A DNA stretch of 64,000 nt from Polaromonas vacuolata (GCF_012584515.1 NZ_CP051461.1:2599501-2663500); one strand, 5' to 3'. Shown: positions 20,136-29,919, numbered from the stretch's first letter. The notes: generated by a model from the sequence alone, not told the origin. A program made the numbers and translations.

Positions 20136-20378
20136 TTACTTTTTAGGTTTTGAACCCATTCCCAAGGATTGCGACAATTTGTCGTTTCGCTTTTGTTTGC
20201 GCAGCTCTATTTTTTTGACTACTGAGCGCTTCGTGTAGCCCGACCAATCCGCCCAAGCCCACCACAATACCGCTAATAGAAAAGGCAGCAACACAAGCCA
20301 CCAGCTCCAGCTAACAACCGGGGCAAAGGCTAGCGATTTCATCAGTAGTAAAAAAATACCCAAGAGTAGGAAATACAT
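20136..20378 (-). CDS. Small Trp-rich membrane protein (TIGR04438-like)
   Basis: An 80-aa protein with two hydrophobic segments, the second very rich in tryptophan (VVSWSWWLVLLP, AVLWWAWADWSGYTKR), and a strongly basic C-terminus. This matches the 'small Trp-rich protein' family common in Comamonadaceae and relatives; its function is unknown. It is convergent with ilvD and shares its terminator. Confidence 0.8.
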   Translation of the reverse strand: MYFLLLGIFLLLMKSLAFAPVVSWSWWLVLLPFLLAVLWWAWADWSGYTKRSVVKKIELRKQKRNDKLSQSLGMGSKPKK

Positions 20379-20579
20379 ATATTTCTCCTTAAGGTTGTTT
20401 AAAACTAAAGCTTGAGTAAATATTCAAAAGTCCACACTGCCAACCAGTAAGACACGCCATCTTTACAGCAAAAATTAGAAGTCTCAGTACAATCTTATTC
20501 CTAAGACTAGAAAAAACCATCCACAAAAATGTGGCGTTTTCTCAAACTCATCACCAGAGTTCTTTTGTAAGGAGTCACC

Positions 20580-20894
20580 ATGAAACGAATTCTCTTAATC
20601 ACAGCCCTTGTCACCACTGGCGTGACCGCATCTCTTCCAGCAATGGCCGACATGGCATTGGCATCAGCCAAAAACTGCATGGCTTGCCACGCAGTAGACA
20701 AAAAATTAGTCGGTCCCTCATACAAAAGCGTGGCTGAAAAATATGCTGGCCAAGCTGGCGCTGCGGATATGTTGGCACTAAAAATCATGAAAGGCGGCGC
20801 TGGTGTTTGGGGGCCAATACCCATGCCAGCGAACGCGCAGGTCAATCCTGAAGAAGCCAAAAAACTCGCCACTTGGGTGCTAAACCAAAAATGA
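20580..20894 (+). CDS. Small periplasmic cytochrome c (c551/c552 type)
   Basis: A 104-aa class I cytochrome c. A cleavable signal peptide (residues 1-22, ending AMA) precedes one haem-binding CMACH. A lysine-rich segment (VDKKLVGPSYKSVAEKY) and the methionine ligand region WGPIPMPANAQV follow, as in cytochromes c551. It carries electrons in the periplasm, for example to a terminal oxidase; the cbb3-like oxidase at 28.6-32.9 kb is a possible partner by inference only. A good ribosome binding site (AAGGAG) precedes the ATG. Confidence 0.9.
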   Translation: MKRILLITALVTTGVTASLPAMADMALASAKNCMACHAVDKKLVGPSYKSVAEKYAGQAGAADMLALKIMKGGAGVWGPIPMPANAQVNPEEAKKLATWVLNQK

Positions 20895-20918
20895 AAATTT
20901 AGTTTTTTCGATTCAAAC

Positions 20919-20937
20919 AGCCCGTTATCGACGGGCT
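20919..20937 (+). terminator. Terminator after the cytochrome c gene
   Basis: A 7-bp stem (AGCCCGT / ACGGGCT, loop TATCG) is followed by a run of T. This is a standard Rho-independent terminator. Confidence 0.85.
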
Positions 20938-20943
20938 TTTTTA

Positions 20944-21324
20944 TTGCCGGTATTTATTTGCTGCTTGTACTGCACAGATAGCTCATAAAGATAAAAATTA
21001 TTTGAGAGAAAAGTAGAAGAATTTTTACCACATGAATAAAAGCTTGAACAGATAAAAGAATTTATCTAGAAAATTTAGAATTTGGACACAAAAAAATAAG
21101 GCATGCCGATCAAAATGAAATGAAATGAAATGAAATGAAAAAAAATATTTTTATTCAAGGTTAACTATGCATAACCTTTTTCAGCTTGCTTCAGAACTAC
21201 CAAAATAAACGCAAAAGCTTGTAACCAATTCAAAATTGATAACGCAAAAAATTACGACGAGAAATTTATAAAAAATTAATGAATAAAATTATTTAAATAC
21301 TTATATTTTTTTATAAAGTAAAAA
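20944..21324. other. AT-rich intergenic region
   Basis: About 380 bp, strongly AT-rich compared with the flanking core genes, with a 5-bp tandem repeat in the middle. I see no gene. The composition continues into the broken synthase gene that follows and suggests horizontally acquired DNA. Confidence 0.5.
21113..21137 (+). repeat. Pentanucleotide tandem repeat (AAATG)x5
   Basis: Five perfect copies of AAATG run into a poly-A tract, about 190 bp upstream of the broken oxoamine synthase gene. This is intergenic; it may alter promoter spacing by slippage or may simply be a low-complexity tract. Confidence 0.75.
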
Positions 21325-22605
21325 ATGAAAACACAAACTGTTCTTGGAAAGCGAATAAAAGATAGAAATTTTGCAGCTGCCTATACAAATATTGCACAAG
21401 GTAGAAAATCAGGTATTTCACATTTATGCGCCGACAATCAAGCATCGTTCTTGCCACATATTTATATGAATGAAAAAGATATAGTTTCTTTTGACGTAGC
21501 CGATTATCTAGGTTTAAGCAGTCACCCGGCACTTCGTGCAGGAGCGCATAAAGCGATAGATGACTTTGGCATCCAATTAGCCTCGTCTAGGGTATACCTG
21601 TCATCACCGCTCTACCAAAAATTAGAAAATTAATTAGAGAAAATAATTTCAATTACAACCGTCATAACAGCAACGGTCACACTAGGTCATCAATCGACTA
21701 TTCCAACAGTTATCCAATCCGGAGATCTAGCCATATTTGACCAAATGGTTCACTCCAGTGTTTCATTTCTACAAGCTCAATTAATCCGTAATGGGGTGGA
21801 GGTTGAGGTTGTGATGCACAACAACTTACTAGCATTAGATGTCCTTTTAGAAAAAAACAAAGCGTAGCGGTGTTGGTATCTTGCCGATGGCATGTATTCC
21901 ATGTTTGGCGACTTTTCGCCTTTGCCGGCATTAGTGCTGATGTTAGAAAAATATCCAAAATTGCATCTGTACTTAGATGATGCACATGGAATGAGTTGGA
22001 CCGATCCTCGTGGAACAGGTTATGTTTTTCAATATATAGCGAATCATCCAAGGGTAGTTTTTTGTATTTCGCAGGCAAAAGGCTTTGGCGCTGGCGGTGG
22101 TGTATTTTTAATTGCTGACCCAAAAATGCGTGACCTTGTTAGAACCCTGGGTCAGACAATGATTTTTTCTGGACCCATTCAAATTCCAGTTTTAGGTGCT
22201 GCGATAGCATTTGCTAATTTACATTTATCGGGAGAGGTTGAGCTACTACAAAAAGACTTATCTGCCAAACTTGAATTGGCGGAAATAAAATGTCGGGAAT
22301 ATGGCCTGCCTTTAGTGTCGAAGGGATTAATACCAATATTTTTTATTGGTATTGGTACTACTCCTTTAGCGATAGCTGTTTGTAAACAGCTCAAAGATGC
22401 TAATTTTCTAGTCAACGTTGCCGCCTATCCTGCTGTACCACCCGGAAGGTCTGGTTTACGCATCAGCATTAATGCTTCACATACAGCAGCAGAAATAACT
22501 AACCTTTTCGACAATATTGGGCAGTTACTACCCAAATATTTAAAAGCAGAAAATTCCAGTATGGCCAAAGTTGCAAGTGACTTTGGATGTGCGAATTTAG
22601 GATGA
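21325..22605 (+). pseudogene. Alpha-oxoamine synthase family (CqsA/KBL-like) PLP enzyme with two in-frame stops
   Basis: One reading frame (427 codons) encodes an aminotransferase class I/II-fold enzyme interrupted by TAA at 21631 and TAG at 21865, without any frameshift. Before the first stop: DYLGLSSHPALRAGAH and QLASSRVYLSS. Between the stops: the DQMVHSS and HNNLLALDVLL segments. After the second: YLADGMYSMFGDFSPLP, the PLP Asp/His pair in YLDDAHGMSW, and the Schiff-base lysine in SQAKGFGAGGG. This family makes alpha-amino ketones, and the DDAHGMSW form is typical of CqsA-like (autoinducer CAI-1) synthases. The gene is AT-rich relative to its neighbours. The residues outside the stops are well preserved, so inactivation looks recent. 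The fragments 21325-21633 and 21892-22605 could each be translated but would not make an active enzyme. Confidence 0.82.
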
Positions 22606-22653
22606 AATTATCTGTCAATGCTTAATATGCATACTTATATATTTGGCCATTAA

Positions 22654-22676
22654 TCCGTCATTAACGGACTTTTTTA
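22654..22676 (+). terminator. Terminator after the broken synthase gene
   Basis: A short stem (TCCGT / ACGGA, loop CATTA) is followed by CTTTTTTATT, about 50 bp after the stop codon. Confidence 0.6.
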
Positions 22677-22884
22677 TTCTCACTACTGGCTAAACCAAAC
22701 CACTGCTGGCGTCTTTTATAGCTGCTTGCACGTATCGAATTTTCGTTCATGACCCAACACTGACAACAACTTAAAAATATACGTTTCTCTAACAAACTTG
22801 CTTTCGTCAAGCTTTCAAATAAAAAGTGTTGATAGTTAATATGTATTAATTAAATACACAATAAATTTTTTGAAAGTAGCAACT

Positions 22885-24558
22885 ATGCGATCAACGATCT
22901 CGATGGCGCTTATCTTGACAAGCCTTTCGCCGGCTTTCGCTCAACAAGCGCCCAGTGCCGATAGCGAGTTGCAACAAATACAAAATCAAACGCCATCCCA
23001 GCCGTTAAAACAAGACAAAGAAATTAAAATCGAAAAAGACGAGCCGCCGTCAGTGTTGGCCGATGAGGGTATCAAAATAAACGTCACGCAATTAAAAATT
23101 AACGGCACTGATTTTTTTAGCGAAGCGCAATTGCTAGCCACTACAGGTTTTATACCCAACACTGAGATGAGTCTGACTGAGCTGCGCGCCATGGCAAGCA
23201 AGATCACAGAATTTTTACGCAGCCAAGGCGAGTTCTTGGCACAGACTTATCTGCCGCCGCAAAACATAGAAAATGGCGTAGTGCAAATGACGGCGCTCTT
23301 AGGCCAATACGGTCAGTTCACACTCAACAACCATTCCCGCCTGAGCGACGCCACTGCCAACGGCATACTCAATGGCTTATCAACTGGCGAGAAGATTTCT
23401 GCCGCACCACTGGAAAGGTATTTGCTGCTGCTCTCAGACCTGCCGGGCGTGAGCATCAAGTCAGTATTAACACCTGGCGCATCAGTGGGGACTTCGGACT
23501 TAGTACTCGACATTGACAACACCCAAAGGGTTAATGGCAGCGTTGGCGCAAACAATCATGGCAATGTCTACAGCGGTAAAAATCGCCTAGATGCGAGCAT
23601 CAATATCAACGAGCCCGCTGGCCTTGGCGATGTCGCTACCCTGCATGTACTGAGTTCTGGAAGCGGTCTGAACTATGCACGAGCGGCCTATCAAATTCAG
23701 TTCGGTCAAGCCAGAGTAGGCGTCGCTTACTCGGGTTTGGAGTACCAGTTGGGCAAGGAATTTGAAACTGCAAAACTCAGCGGCAATGCGCAGATTGCTA
23801 GTCTTTACGGCAGCTACCCTTTGATTCGCTCACGCAAACAAAATCTATCAGCCCAATTAGCCTACGACAGCAAGCGCTTTGAAGATAAGCAAAACGCTAC
23901 TACGCCCGGCACAAGAGATGAGAAAAAAGCGCAAGTCATTATGGCCAGTGTGACAGGCGACTATAACGATGGTGCTGAGGGTTTTTTAAGAGGCAACTAT
24001 GTCGTCACTTATACGCGCGGCAATATCGATTTAAACACCGCTAGCGTCCTCGCTAATGACGCGATCAGCGCGCAGCGCAATGGCCACTTTAGCAAGCTGA
24101 ACTACAGCTTGACGCATCAGCAAAATATAGCAAGCTCTGTTTCCTTGTACGCGAGTCTCAGCGGACAACTGGCATCGAAAAATCTTGATGGTTCAGAAAA
24201 AATGAGTCTTGGTGGTGCCAACAGTGTGCGCGCTTACCCGTCTGGCGAGGCGAATGCAGATCAAGGTTATGCGCTTACCTTAGAAGCACGAAAGCAACTC
24301 GCGCTAGGCAGTATAAAAAATATGCAACTGATTGGATTTATCGATACCGGCAGCGTCAGTATTAATAAAAATCCGTGGCCAGCAGTGACCACACCAAACC
24401 ATAAAACACTTAGCGGTACGGGCATAGGACTTAACTGGGTTAGCAACAACAACTTAGTGATTAAAGCCTATTACGCCGTGAAGATTGGCAACACAGCGGC
24501 GACCTCGGCACCGGATGCGTCTGGGCGTTTTTGGCTTCAAGCTAGTTTTTACTTTTAA
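22885..24558 (+). CDS. Two-partner secretion pore protein (ShlB/FhaC/HecB family, TpsB)
   Basis: An outer-membrane transporter of the two-partner secretion pathway, 557 aa from ATG 22885; a TTG at 22870 is a less likely start. A signal peptide (SMALILTSLSPAFAQQ) is followed by a periplasmic POTRA region (about residues 65-145, with INGTDFFSEAQLLATTGF and LRSQGEFLAQTYLPPQNIENG). The 16-stranded barrel has the family signatures LLLLSDLPGVSIKSVLTPG and GSVGANNHGNVYSGKNRL and ends in an aromatic residue (WLQASFYF), as needed for barrel assembly. It lies 88 bp before its probable substrate, the TpsA adhesin. Confidence 0.92.
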   Translation: MRSTISMALILTSLSPAFAQQAPSADSELQQIQNQTPSQPLKQDKEIKIEKDEPPSVLADEGIKINVTQLKINGTDFFSEAQLLATTGFIPNTEMSLTELRAMASKITEFLRSQGEFLAQTYLPPQNIENGVVQMTALLGQYGQFTLNNHSRLSDATANGILNGLSTGEKISAAPLERYLLLLSDLPGVSIKSVLTPGASVGTSDLVLDIDNTQRVNGSVGANNHGNVYSGKNRLDASININEPAGLGDVATLHVLSSGSGLNYARAAYQIQFGQARVGVAYSGLEYQLGKEFETAKLSGNAQIASLYGSYPLIRSRKQNLSAQLAYDSKRFEDKQNATTPGTRDEKKAQVIMASVTGDYNDGAEGFLRGNYVVTYTRGNIDLNTASVLANDAISAQRNGHFSKLNYSLTHQQNIASSVSLYASLSGQLASKNLDGSEKMSLGGANSVRAYPSGEANADQGYALTLEARKQLALGSIKNMQLIGFIDTGSVSINKNPWPAVTTPNHKTLSGTGIGLNWVSNNNLVIKAYYAVKIGNTAATSAPDASGRFWLQASFYF

Positions 24559-24646
24559 GTTTGTGCGATGAAAAGTCAGTAGTTCAATTGTATTTAGAGC
24601 ATCTTTATTTTTGATTTCTTTATTTTCTTAAGTTTTGGAGAAAATC

Positions 24647-27600
24647 GTGAATCACATTTACCGATCTATTTGGAATGCAACTGTAGGCACTTATGTAGCG
24701 GCTAGCGAAGTCAGTAAAAGTGCGGGTAAAAAAAACCGATTTAAGCGAGTCGGCTTTGCGCTCAAAGCTGGCGTTGCCATTACGTTGAGCGCATGGGTAA
24801 GTGCTGCGCTGGCACTGCCTGCGCTAAGCAATGATCAAGGCAATTTGCAAGTCCAGGTGCAAGGCAATGCGCAAACAGTCGGTTCAACTGTCATCACACA
24901 ATCAAACAATACTTTGTCAATTACACAGAAGAGCCAAAACATCGCGCTGAACTGGTTGAGGTTTAACATCAATGCCGGCGAGACCGTCGCCTTTAACCAA
25001 ACTGGACCCAGCTCAGTTGCACTCAATCGGGTAATACTCTCAGAGCCCTCTAACATTCTGGGCAATCTAACGGCTAATGGAAAAGTCTTTCTCATCAATC
25101 CCGCAGGCATTGTGTTTGTCTCGGGTGCAACGGTTAATGTAGGCGGCTTGGTAGCGTCTACGCGCGACATCACGGACAGCAACTTTGCATCGGGACAAAT
25201 GATTTTTTCAGGCGCTAGCAGTGCAAGCGTGAGCAATAACGGCAGCATCACGGCGAACAGCGGCTATGTCGCACTACTAGGAGCGAGGGTAGAAAATACT
25301 GGCACGATTACTGCCAATAGTGGCACTGTTGTTCTAGCCGCAGGCAATCAAATGACGCTTGATATTGCTAGAGACAAACTTTTAGGTGTGAACATTAGCG
25401 AAGCTGCAGTTAACGCCATGGTGCAAAACGGTGGTCAAATAATTGCCGATGGCGGTCAGGTTTTACTCAGCGCTCAAGCGGCTAACGATTTACTCAGCAG
25501 TGCGGTCAACAACACTGGCTTAATTCAAGCACAAACGCTTTCAAGCTCAAGTGGCAGTATCAAGCTACTGGCTGGCAAACAAAACGGTAGTGTGAATGTA
25601 GGCGGCATTTTGGATGCGAGCTCGTTAATAGCTAAAAGTGGTGGTTATATTGAGACTAGCGCAGCGCGCGTTCAGGTTGACAGCAAAGCCGTGCTAAACA
25701 CATTAGCACAAATCGATAGCACCGGAGGCTGGCTAATTAAGACTACCGATTTCACCATCGACAATCAAGTCACGCCGTCTGCTGGTCGCGGCATGAGCGC
25801 GACAATATTACAAAATAATTTAGCCACAACCAATATTGAAATCGCTGCGTTTTCAAATTCAAACAACACTGAGACAAGCAATATCAATGTCAATGCCAAT
25901 CTGTCGTGGAATGCCAATAAATTAACCCTTACCGCACAAAGAGACGTAAATATCAATGCTGTGATGACAGCTAACATTACTGCATCGCTAGCCATGAAGA
26001 CGGCCAGCACAGACAGAATTGACGGAACAGATGGTCATGACGACGGCATTGGGACGGTTAACGTGGCGCTGGGTAAAAGCGGCTTTTTAGGCCGGGTCGA
26101 TTTGAACGACTCAAGCACGTTGAGCATCAATGTTTTCGATCACACCATTGTTAGAAACCAATCAGAATTACAAAGCATCAATACGAATTTAAACCGACAT
26201 TACGCGCTGGGAGATGACGTTTCATTAATCGGGTTTTTTAGCCCTGTAGGGACGCCTACAAATCCCTTTACAGGTTTTTTTGAAGGCCTTGGTCACAAGG
26301 TTAACAACCTAGGATTAAATCCAACGATAACTAATCGCGTTGGATTTTTCCGTAACACATTGAACGCCAAAATTAGAAATATCGGCCTTGAGAATGTCGA
26401 TGTAGCAGGTAGTATCAATGTAGGTGCACTGGTGGGCTTTAACGACAGCACAGACATCAACAACAGCTACGCCAAGGGTTCTGTGACGGGAACTGTGCTG
26501 AGCATTGGTGGCTTAGTCGGTTACAACAAATCAGGAAACATAAGCGGCAGCTTTTCTGACATCGTCGTGACAAGTAGTGACAATGCAAACCTCACGGGCG
26601 GTCTGGTGGGTTTTAACGAAGGCAATATCAGCCGCAGTTTCGCGCTGGGTCCAGTGAGCGCTGGATTGCATAGCGCCAACACCGGTGGCCTGACGGGCTA
26701 TAACGCAGGCAACATTACCAACAGCTTCGCCGCAGGCGCGGTAAAAACTAAAGACACTAGCCGTTACACGGGTGGTCTAGCGGGTAGTAATGTGGGCACG
26801 ATTGATAGCAGCTACGCCGCAGGCGCGGTAACGACTGGCAACTCTAGCAGCAACACCGGTGGTCTGACGGGCTACAACAGAGACAGCGGCAATATAAACA
26901 ACAGTTACGCCACGGGCACTGTGACAGCGGGAAACGCTAGCAGCAACACCGGCGGTCTTGTCGGCAATAACGAGAACATGATCAGTAGCAGTTACGCAAA
27001 TAACATGGTGAACACTGGCGAGAACAGCAGCAACATCGGCGGTTTAACTGGCGGCAATTCCTCTGCCAGCACTATCAGCAATAGTTACTCTTTAAGCAGC
27101 GTGACAGTTGGCGATGCAAGCTACTACTACGGCGGCTTGATTGGCAATAATGAAAGTAGCGGCAACACCGTCAATTCCTTCTACAACATTGACACAGCCA
27201 ATCTTTCCAACATCAGCATTGGCGGCATCTACAACCTTCAGTTTCAGGACTGGATGAGTTCAAGCAGGCGCGGCTTAGCGATTGCCAATTACTTTAATGT
27301 CAACAGCAACGGCAGCTACCCAATCGGCAGTTTGCAAAACCTCAAAGATCTGCTCGGGTTTGCCAGTGCGGCTGGCACTGGCTACAAATTTGTACTCACT
27401 GCTGATTTAGATTTAGCGCCGCTGCCCAACTACACCATACCGGTGTTTGCTGCCGCTCAGCTCGACGGCGCTGGGCACACGCTTGGCAATCTGCACATTA
27501 GCGATGTCAGTCGCAATTCGGGCATAGGCTTTGTTGGCAAACTCTCAGCCCTAAGCAGTATCAGCAATCTAGGTCTGGTTGACCTTGACATCTCTACCCA

Positions 27601-28546
27601 ATCCGCTTTGCCGGGCAGCAACTATGTAGGCGGTATGGTGGGGGACAACTACGGCAGCATCAGCACCAGTTTCGTGACGGGTAAAGTCTCGGGCACAAAC
27701 TACGTCGGTGGCTTGGTGGGCTATAACCGCGGCAACGGCGGCACGATTGAAAATAGCTACTCAAGCGCAACCGTCGATGGAGATTCTTCTGTAGGCGCAC
27801 TGACCGGCGGCAACGCTGCAACTGGCGTAATAAAAACCAGCTACGCAGCCGGTTTGGTCACGGGCAATCAATCGGTGGGTGGATTGATTGGCGAACAAAT
27901 CATTGACCCAATTAATGCAGCGCAGTTAGACAACAATTTTTACGATGCCAGCGTCAACGCAGCGCTTGTCGGGATAGGCAACGGCGCTGACAGCCCTGGC
28001 AGCGTAATCGGTCTGAGTGCGACTGAGATACGAAAGCAGGCAAGCTTTAACGCCGTAGGTGTGCAGGCTTCAAATTGGGACTTCGTCAATACCTGGCTGA
28101 TAAATGAGGGCCAGACTCGCCCAGTGCTGCGCAGCTTCCAAAAGCCAGTGGTGGTGGCGCCTTTGCCACCGGATGTATTACCACCTGCTCAATTGCCACC
28201 AGAGCAATCTCCACCCACCACAGCGACGCAGCAACTACCCCTACCTGCTGAATTACCCACACTGGCTGTCGTATTGCCCACACCGCCGTTGCCAATGACA
28301 CCAGCAGGGCCTTCGCCACTGCCACTGCCACTGCCACCCATTACAACCGCAATATTATCGGCTATGCCCTCGGCAGAAGACAGCATCTCGGCGAGTCTTG
28401 ACGTTTTAATACCGGGAATCAAAGTGATTGAAAAAACAAGCCGATGCAGTATCAACTGCAGTGATTTAAGCGTGACTCAAACTGGCATTTCATTGCCAAA
28501 AGAAGCATTGGAAAACTTACAAACCCCATCACCAATCGAGAAATAA
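24647..28546 (+). CDS. Filamentous haemagglutinin-type exoprotein with GLUG repeats (TpsA)
   Basis: A large secreted or surface protein (1299 aa from GTG 24647, preceded by TTGGAGAAAATC; the frame also has a TTG at 24635). It starts with an extended signal peptide region (NHIYRSIWNATVGTYVAASE) and a signal sequence ending in ALALPAL. The TPS secretion domain follows (about residues 55-200), with SQNIALNWLRFNI, FNQTGPSSVALNRV and the hallmark INPAGIVF. The middle, about residues 570-870 and again 980-1090, holds many GLUG-type repeats (GGLVGYN, GNI, NSYA patterns), predicted to form a beta-helix. The end is a proline-rich linker and a tail with two close cysteines (CSINC), reminiscent of the C-terminal Cys pair that tethers HMW adhesins. 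The partner TpsB lies directly upstream. Function as an adhesin is inferred. Confidence 0.9.
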   Translation: MNHIYRSIWNATVGTYVAASEVSKSAGKKNRFKRVGFALKAGVAITLSAWVSAALALPALSNDQGNLQVQVQGNAQTVGSTVITQSNNTLSITQKSQNIALNWLRFNINAGETVAFNQTGPSSVALNRVILSEPSNILGNLTANGKVFLINPAGIVFVSGATVNVGGLVASTRDITDSNFASGQMIFSGASSASVSNNGSITANSGYVALLGARVENTGTITANSGTVVLAAGNQMTLDIARDKLLGVNISEAAVNAMVQNGGQIIADGGQVLLSAQAANDLLSSAVNNTGLIQAQTLSSSSGSIKLLAGKQNGSVNVGGILDASSLIAKSGGYIETSAARVQVDSKAVLNTLAQIDSTGGWLIKTTDFTIDNQVTPSAGRGMSATILQNNLATTNIEIAAFSNSNNTETSNINVNANLSWNANKLTLTAQRDVNINAVMTANITASLAMKTASTDRIDGTDGHDDGIGTVNVALGKSGFLGRVDLNDSSTLSINVFDHTIVRNQSELQSINTNLNRHYALGDDVSLIGFFSPVGTPTNPFTGFFEGLGHKVNNLGLNPTITNRVGFFRNTLNAKIRNIGLENVDVAGSINVGALVGFNDSTDINNSYAKGSVTGTVLSIGGLVGYNKSGNISGSFSDIVVTSSDNANLTGGLVGFNEGNISRSFALGPVSAGLHSANTGGLTGYNAGNITNSFAAGAVKTKDTSRYTGGLAGSNVGTIDSSYAAGAVTTGNSSSNTGGLTGYNRDSGNINNSYATGTVTAGNASSNTGGLVGNNENMISSSYANNMVNTGENSSNIGGLTGGNSSASTISNSYSLSSVTVGDASYYYGGLIGNNESSGNTVNSFYNIDTANLSNISIGGIYNLQFQDWMSSSRRGLAIANYFNVNSNGSYPIGSLQNLKDLLGFASAAGTGYKFVLTADLDLAPLPNYTIPVFAAAQLDGAGHTLGNLHISDVSRNSGIGFVGKLSALSSISNLGLVDLDISTQSALPGSNYVGGMVGDNYGSISTSFVTGKVSGTNYVGGLVGYNRGNGGTIENSYSSATVDGDSSVGALTGGNAATGVIKTSYAAGLVTGNQSVGGLIGEQIIDPINAAQLDNNFYDASVNAALVGIGNGADSPGSVIGLSATEIRKQASFNAVGVQASNWDFVNTWLINEGQTRPVLRSFQKPVVVAPLPPDVLPPAQLPPEQSPPTTATQQLPLPAELPTLAVVLPTPPLPMTPAGPSPLPLPLPPITTAILSAMPSAEDSISASLDVLIPGIKVIEKTSRCSINCSDLSVTQTGISLPKEALENLQTPSPIEK

Positions 28547-28547
28547 G

Positions 28548-28566
28548 GTCGCGATTTACACGCGAC
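28548..28566 (+). terminator. Possible terminator after the TpsA gene
   Basis: A 6-bp GC-rich stem (GTCGCG / CGCGAC, loop ATTTACA) occurs just after the stop codon. The nearest T-run (TTTTTT) is about 12 bp further on, so assignment is weak. Confidence 0.35.
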
Positions 28567-28620
28567 TGCGGCCAATAATTTTTTCAAGCAATCGAAACCT
28601 TAGTCAACTATCGGGCAGAC

Positions 28621-29244
28621 TTATTCGTCTTGCCGGATCAGCGCAGCTTCTTCCCGGAGCATCATTAACTGCACCAAACGCGTCAGCCAGACAATCGCAA
28701 CCACGGCCGCAATCCAGACCAGCGCTTGTCCAAGCAAGGCCTGATCGTCAAGCAAATAAGCATTGCACACACGCACTGGCGAGCTCTCGAACAAATAACC
28801 CACCACCGCCATCATGGGCAGCACATTACCCAGGAAAAAGCCTTGTAGCAAAAGACCCGCCGACCGCCAGGAAAGCGCCAGGGCTGCGCCGCAAAACAGC
28901 AAAGCCGCGTATTTGCCAACCTCAATACGCCAGTCATTCAATGCCATATCTAGCAAGCGTGGAATCATCAACAAAGCCAGCAGCAAAGCTGTGATGAAAA
29001 GCCCACTCATGCCGTAGCGGTTCCAGCTATTGATGCGCTCAACCCAGCGCGTAGAAAGAGAAAAAGTCATGCCAAAACCAACCGCAGCCAGTAGCGGAAA
29101 CTGCAGCAACATATGCCGCGTCATACTAGCTTCAAGATAGTCTTGGGCGACTAGCAACAGCAGCAAAGCTATCAAACTAATCAAGAAACTAGACCGGCGG
29201 CTTATGTGTAGGCGGCTTAATTTTGGCAGTCGCAAGCGCTGCAT
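28621..29244 (-). CDS. Membrane protein of unknown function at the end of the oxidase operon
   Basis: A protein of about 207 aa with five or six hydrophobic segments, a basic N-terminus (RLRLPKLSRLHISRRSS) and an acidic C-terminal end. I do not recognise a family. The ATG at 29244 overlaps the TGA of the SCO1 gene (TGATG), so it is co-translated with the oxidase genes and probably helps in assembly or membrane insertion of that oxidase. That role is inference from position only. An in-frame GTG one codon earlier (29247) is possible. Confidence 0.7.
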   Translation of the reverse strand: MQRLRLPKLSRLHISRRSSFLISLIALLLLLVAQDYLEASMTRHMLLQFPLLAAVGFGMTFSLSTRWVERINSWNRYGMSGLFITALLLALLMIPRLLDMALNDWRIEVGKYAALLFCGAALALSWRSAGLLLQGFFLGNVLPMMAVVGYLFESSPVRVCNAYLLDDQALLGQALVWIAAVVAIVWLTRLVQLMMLREEAALIRQDE

Positions 29245-29885
29245 CACGGCGTAATCCTCGCGGCCAGATAGCGCGCGTAATCAAGTGCCAGTTGCTGCTC
29301 GGCATAGTCAAAAATACGCATCAAATTGCCCTTCTCATCGATGAGCAACAGCGCTGCATTGTGCTCAAACTCACCGCGATCGTCTGCCACCACCACGACT
29401 TCAAATGCGTCTAATAAGCGCTGATTTTCTAATGCATTAGCGACGCGTGCAAAACGCCAAAGTGAAGTCTCGGCATTCATACGCGCCGCATAGGCTTTAA
29501 GAATTTTCGGATTGTCATGCTCGCCATCAAAGCTAATCGACAGCAGTTTGACATGCTGGTCTTGACCACTGTTAAGACTCGCTTGCTGCAATTGCGCCTG
29601 CATTTGTTGATAGACAGAGCCTAGGCTTAAGCAAACCGTTTGGCAGCGCGTGTAGACAAAGTCCAGCAGCGTGATGGACTTGCCATCGGCCAAATAATGG
29701 GACAGTAATTGGGGTCTTAAACCCGGACCGTCCAGCATCACCGCTGGACTGGCTACGGGGTTTAGTGCAACTTCAAGGCGGCGTGCGCCTTCTGCCGTCC
29801 AGACTTGGTAGTCATGCGTGAGCCAACTCGAAGCGGCCCACGCGGCCAACGCCATCACGGCGCTAATGAATGCGGTTTTAAACAT
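29244..29885 (-). CDS. SCO1/SenC family copper chaperone
   Basis: A thioredoxin-fold protein of 213 aa, anchored by one N-terminal membrane segment, that delivers copper to cytochrome oxidase or acts as a thiol reductase. The copper-binding CxxxC is in YTRCQTVC, and the distal histidine in FEHNAALLLID. Both are conserved. The start is the ATG at 29885; a TTG immediately before it also fits. It lies within the cbb3-like operon between a cytochrome c gene and a membrane protein gene, supporting a role in copper insertion into the CcoN-like subunit. Confidence 0.88.
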   Translation of the reverse strand: MFKTAFISAVMALAAWAASSWLTHDYQVWTAEGARRLEVALNPVASPAVMLDGPGLRPQLLSHYLADGKSITLLDFVYTRCQTVCLSLGSVYQQMQAQLQQASLNSGQDQHVKLLSISFDGEHDNPKILKAYAARMNAETSLWRFARVANALENQRLLDAFEVVVVADDRGEFEHNAALLLIDEKGNLMRIFDYAEQQLALDYARYLAARITP

Positions 29886-29919
29886 CAAACGCGCAGTCTG
29901 CGTGGCCGTTTTGGCGGGC

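Noticed and set aside
21631..21867. Recoding or readthrough of the stops in the oxoamine synthase gene
   Set aside because: Two different stops (TAA and TAG) occur in one gene with no visible recoding element, and no other gene in the window uses internal stops. Simple inactivation is more likely.
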